From: an uncultured Bacteroidales bacterium | GTDB taxonomy: Bacteria > Bacteroidota > Bacteroidia > Bacteroidales > Paludibacteraceae | Direction: 5' to 3' | NCBI GenBank assembly: GCA_937901025.1 | Contig: CALCGR010000036.1 | Span: 1 to 7,355 of the forward strand | DNA length: 7,355 nt | Shown: positions 5,692-7,355 of the stretch, in pieces | Layout of the letters: every line of letters begins with the position of its first letter | Numbering within the stretch: the stretch's first letter is position 1 | Position numbers and translations under genes: made by a program | The notes under the pieces: model-generated | Databases searched by the model: none | Seen by the model: only the letters and a program-made list of their open reading frames with translations | What the model was told of the DNA's origin: nothing

Positions 5692-7347
5692 TCAATGCGA
5701 ACCACCTCCCACGAACGCACGCAACAGCGAAGTAGGCGGAATCTGGTTCTCGGGTATCGGACGGAAGTATTGTAAGAATTTTATGAGTCGGTGCGCTTCC
5801 GCATATTCGTTGCAGAATTTAGGCACCTCCGCCAAGATGGGTTCCGCAGCCTGTTTCAACACCGCCAACTCAAAGAGCAAGGCGGAATTAAACATCGCGT
5901 CCGCTTCCTCTTGGTAAGGATAAATCCATTTTATTTCGCCTCGAATGACCGACGGGCAACGGGCAATCGTTTCGCGAGCCGAGAACCCGCGCGTACGATA
6001 GTCACGAACAATGCGACGAAGCAAACGAATATCCGTCGTCGGAATCCAGTTGTGGTTATCCAGGTTAATGGTCGTCAGCACAGACACGTAGATACGATAT
6101 TGCAACGCCACCGGTACATTCGGGATAAGCGAAGGATTGAGGGCATGGATACCCTCGACGATGAGGATATTATCCGCCTCCATTTTAATCTTATCTCCCC
6201 GCCATTCGCGTTCGCCTTTCTCAAAGGAATAATAGGGCATTTCCACCTCTTCGCCTTTGAGCATACGATCCAGATGGTCACGGAAGAGTTTCAAATCCAA
6301 CGCATGGATATCCTCGAAGTCCCATTCGCCATTCTCATCCTTAGGTGTATCCACACGATTGACAAAATAGTTATCCATCGACACCGCAAGGGGTTTTAAT
6401 CCATTAACCATGAGTTGAATACGTAAACGCTGTGCAAAACTCGTTTTTCCCGAAGAAGAAGGCCCTGAGATAAGCACCAGTTTCGGGCATCCGCCTTCTC
6501 GATTGCAGATGGCATCGGCAATCTGACCCACTTTCTTTTCGTGCAACGCCTCCGCGAGTTTAATCATCTCAAAACTCTTACCTTCATCGTAAAGGTTATT
6601 GAAATCACCCACGTTGGATATGTTCATTAGTTTATTCCACTTGCGATATTCGCTGAAGTGTTTAAACATCTTATCCTGACGAATCGTACCTTCCAATTGG
6701 GAGGGGTTGGTACGAGACGGAACACGCAGCAAGATGCCATCATAATACGGCTCAACATCAAAAATATTGATATAACCCGTTGAGGGCATCAACACGCTCA
6801 TATAATAGTCGTTATAATCGCCCATACGGAAATAACGGCAATAAGGATTACCTAAGGTGCGGAAAAGCGTGGCTTTTCCATCGGTTTGTTGAGCGAAGAT
6901 ACGAATCACTTCCTTGGTTTGTTTCTCGACCTCCTCTATCTTCCTATCCTCTTTAATAATAAGAAGCATGCGCTCTTTGATAGCCTTCACCATGTCCGGG
7001 GTCAAGGATTTACCTTGCAACGTACAATAATACCCCTTGCTAATAGGGTGCTCTAAGCGCAAGTCAGCCTCCGGATATAACTCATGAACCGCACACGCAA
7101 AGACCATGATGAGGGTTCGTACATAACAACGGTGTCCCGAATGGCTGCTGATATCCAAAAACTCTACATCCTTGGGCTTATACAGCAAGAAGTCCAAGTT
7201 TTCCAGTTTGTAGTTCACCCGCGCGGCTATCACCGGATAGGTCAACTGAATATGCAGTTGATCAATGAGTTGGGAAAGAGAGATTCCCCGTTCAACCTCA
7301 TGATAGGACTTGGTGTTCTTGCAATAAATAGTAATGGTGTGCTCCAT
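5692..7347 (-). CDS. Uridine kinase-like nucleoside kinase with N-terminal TGS/ThrRS-like region
   Basis: Predicted ATP/GTP-dependent kinase of the uridine kinase/phosphoribulokinase P-loop family, probably phosphorylating a pyrimidine ribonucleoside in salvage; the substrate is inferred. The 551 residues match Bacteroidota proteins annotated as nucleoside kinase and are over twice the size of E. coli Udk (about 213). Residues 1-66 look like a TGS domain (ITIYCKNTKSYHEV, PVIAARVN). Residues about 67-200 resemble the second additional domain of threonyl-tRNA synthetase (SHSGH, AVHELYP, ISKGYYC), without a complete editing-site set that I can identify. The kinase domain starts near 288: Walker A GPSSSGKTS (295-303), MDNYFVNRVDTPKDE (324-338; likely catalytic D325), EWDFEDIHALD (341-351) and Walker B-like ILIVEGIHALNP (394-405). 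The ATG at 7347 begins directly with the first TGS strand; only eight bases lie upstream in the window, so its promoter cannot be seen. It is probably the first or an early gene of the block continuing into SPOR and folE. Confidence 0.92.
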   Translation of the reverse strand: MEHTITIYCKNTKSYHEVERGISLSQLIDQLHIQLTYPVIAARVNYKLENLDFLLYKPKDVEFLDISSHSGHRCYVRTLIMVFACAVHELYPEADLRLEHPISKGYYCTLQGKSLTPDMVKAIKERMLLIIKEDRKIEEVEKQTKEVIRIFAQQTDGKATLFRTLGNPYCRYFRMGDYNDYYMSVLMPSTGYINIFDVEPYYDGILLRVPSRTNPSQLEGTIRQDKMFKHFSEYRKWNKLMNISNVGDFNNLYDEGKSFEMIKLAEALHEKKVGQIADAICNREGGCPKLVLISGPSSSGKTSFAQRLRIQLMVNGLKPLAVSMDNYFVNRVDTPKDENGEWDFEDIHALDLKLFRDHLDRMLKGEEVEMPYYSFEKGEREWRGDKIKMEADNILIVEGIHALNPSLIPNVPVALQYRIYVSVLTTINLDNHNWIPTTDIRLLRRIVRDYRTRGFSARETIARCPSVIRGEIKWIYPYQEEADAMFNSALLFELAVLKQAAEPILAEVPKFCNEYAEAHRLIKFLQYFRPIPENQIPPTSLLRAFVGGGSH

Positions 7348-7355
7348 AAATTATT

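Noticed and set aside
5670..5730. Bacteroides-type promoter (TAnnTTTG at -7) before the SPOR gene
   Set aside because: TAGTTTAG on the - strand matches with one mismatch, but no TTTG element is seen at a suitable distance upstream; support is too weak to list.
5791..6399. 202-codon open frame on the + strand opposite the nucleoside kinase gene
   Set aside because: It is antisense to a well-supported conserved kinase domain, is rich in Arg/His/Ile with no recognisable domain or signal, and looks like a by-product of the kinase's codon pattern.

Overview
The window looks like a chromosomal segment from the Bacteroidota, most likely order Bacteroidales. The evidence is a PorZ-type protein with a type IX secretion (T9SS) C-terminal domain, a roughly 550-residue nucleoside kinase with an N-terminal TGS/ThrRS-like region, a Bacteroides-like FolE preceded by a SPOR protein, and the lack of clear Shine-Dalgarno sites. 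No RNA gene, CRISPR array, insertion sequence or phage gene is visible. Genus cannot be fixed from the sequence alone.

Layout: two three-gene blocks converge. On the + strand are the 3' part of rdgB (house-cleaning NTP pyrophosphatase, cut by the left edge), porZ (T9SS cell-surface propeller protein) and a five-helix membrane phosphoethanolamine transferase of the EptA/CptA type. One base separates each pair, so the three are probably co-transcribed. On the - strand, transcription runs from the right edge: a uridine-kinase-like nucleoside kinase, a secreted SPOR-domain protein, then folE (GTP cyclohydrolase I). The SPOR stop and folE start overlap as ATGA. The blocks meet tail to tail with only 9 bases between stop codons (4553-4561) and no recognisable intrinsic terminator. 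Every stretch over 300 bases is coding.

How the genes relate: RdgB, nucleoside kinase and FolE are cytoplasmic nucleotide/pteridine enzymes. PorZ and the phosphoethanolamine transferase are envelope proteins. PorZ is known in Porphyromonas gingivalis to work with PorU, PorV and PorQ and to recognise anionic LPS, the anchor to which T9SS cargo is attached. A lipid/LPS-type phosphoethanolamine transferase directly downstream of porZ is therefore the most interesting association here: it may modify the glycolipid that the PorZ/PorU system handles. That is inference.

Other points: a four-unit 7-bp repeat fills almost the whole gap between the kinase and SPOR genes; the first half of the transferase gene is much richer in A+T than its neighbours; and GC content steps down sharply within rdgB. 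I did not find a wholly novel system; most of the window is ordinary Bacteroidales core genome.
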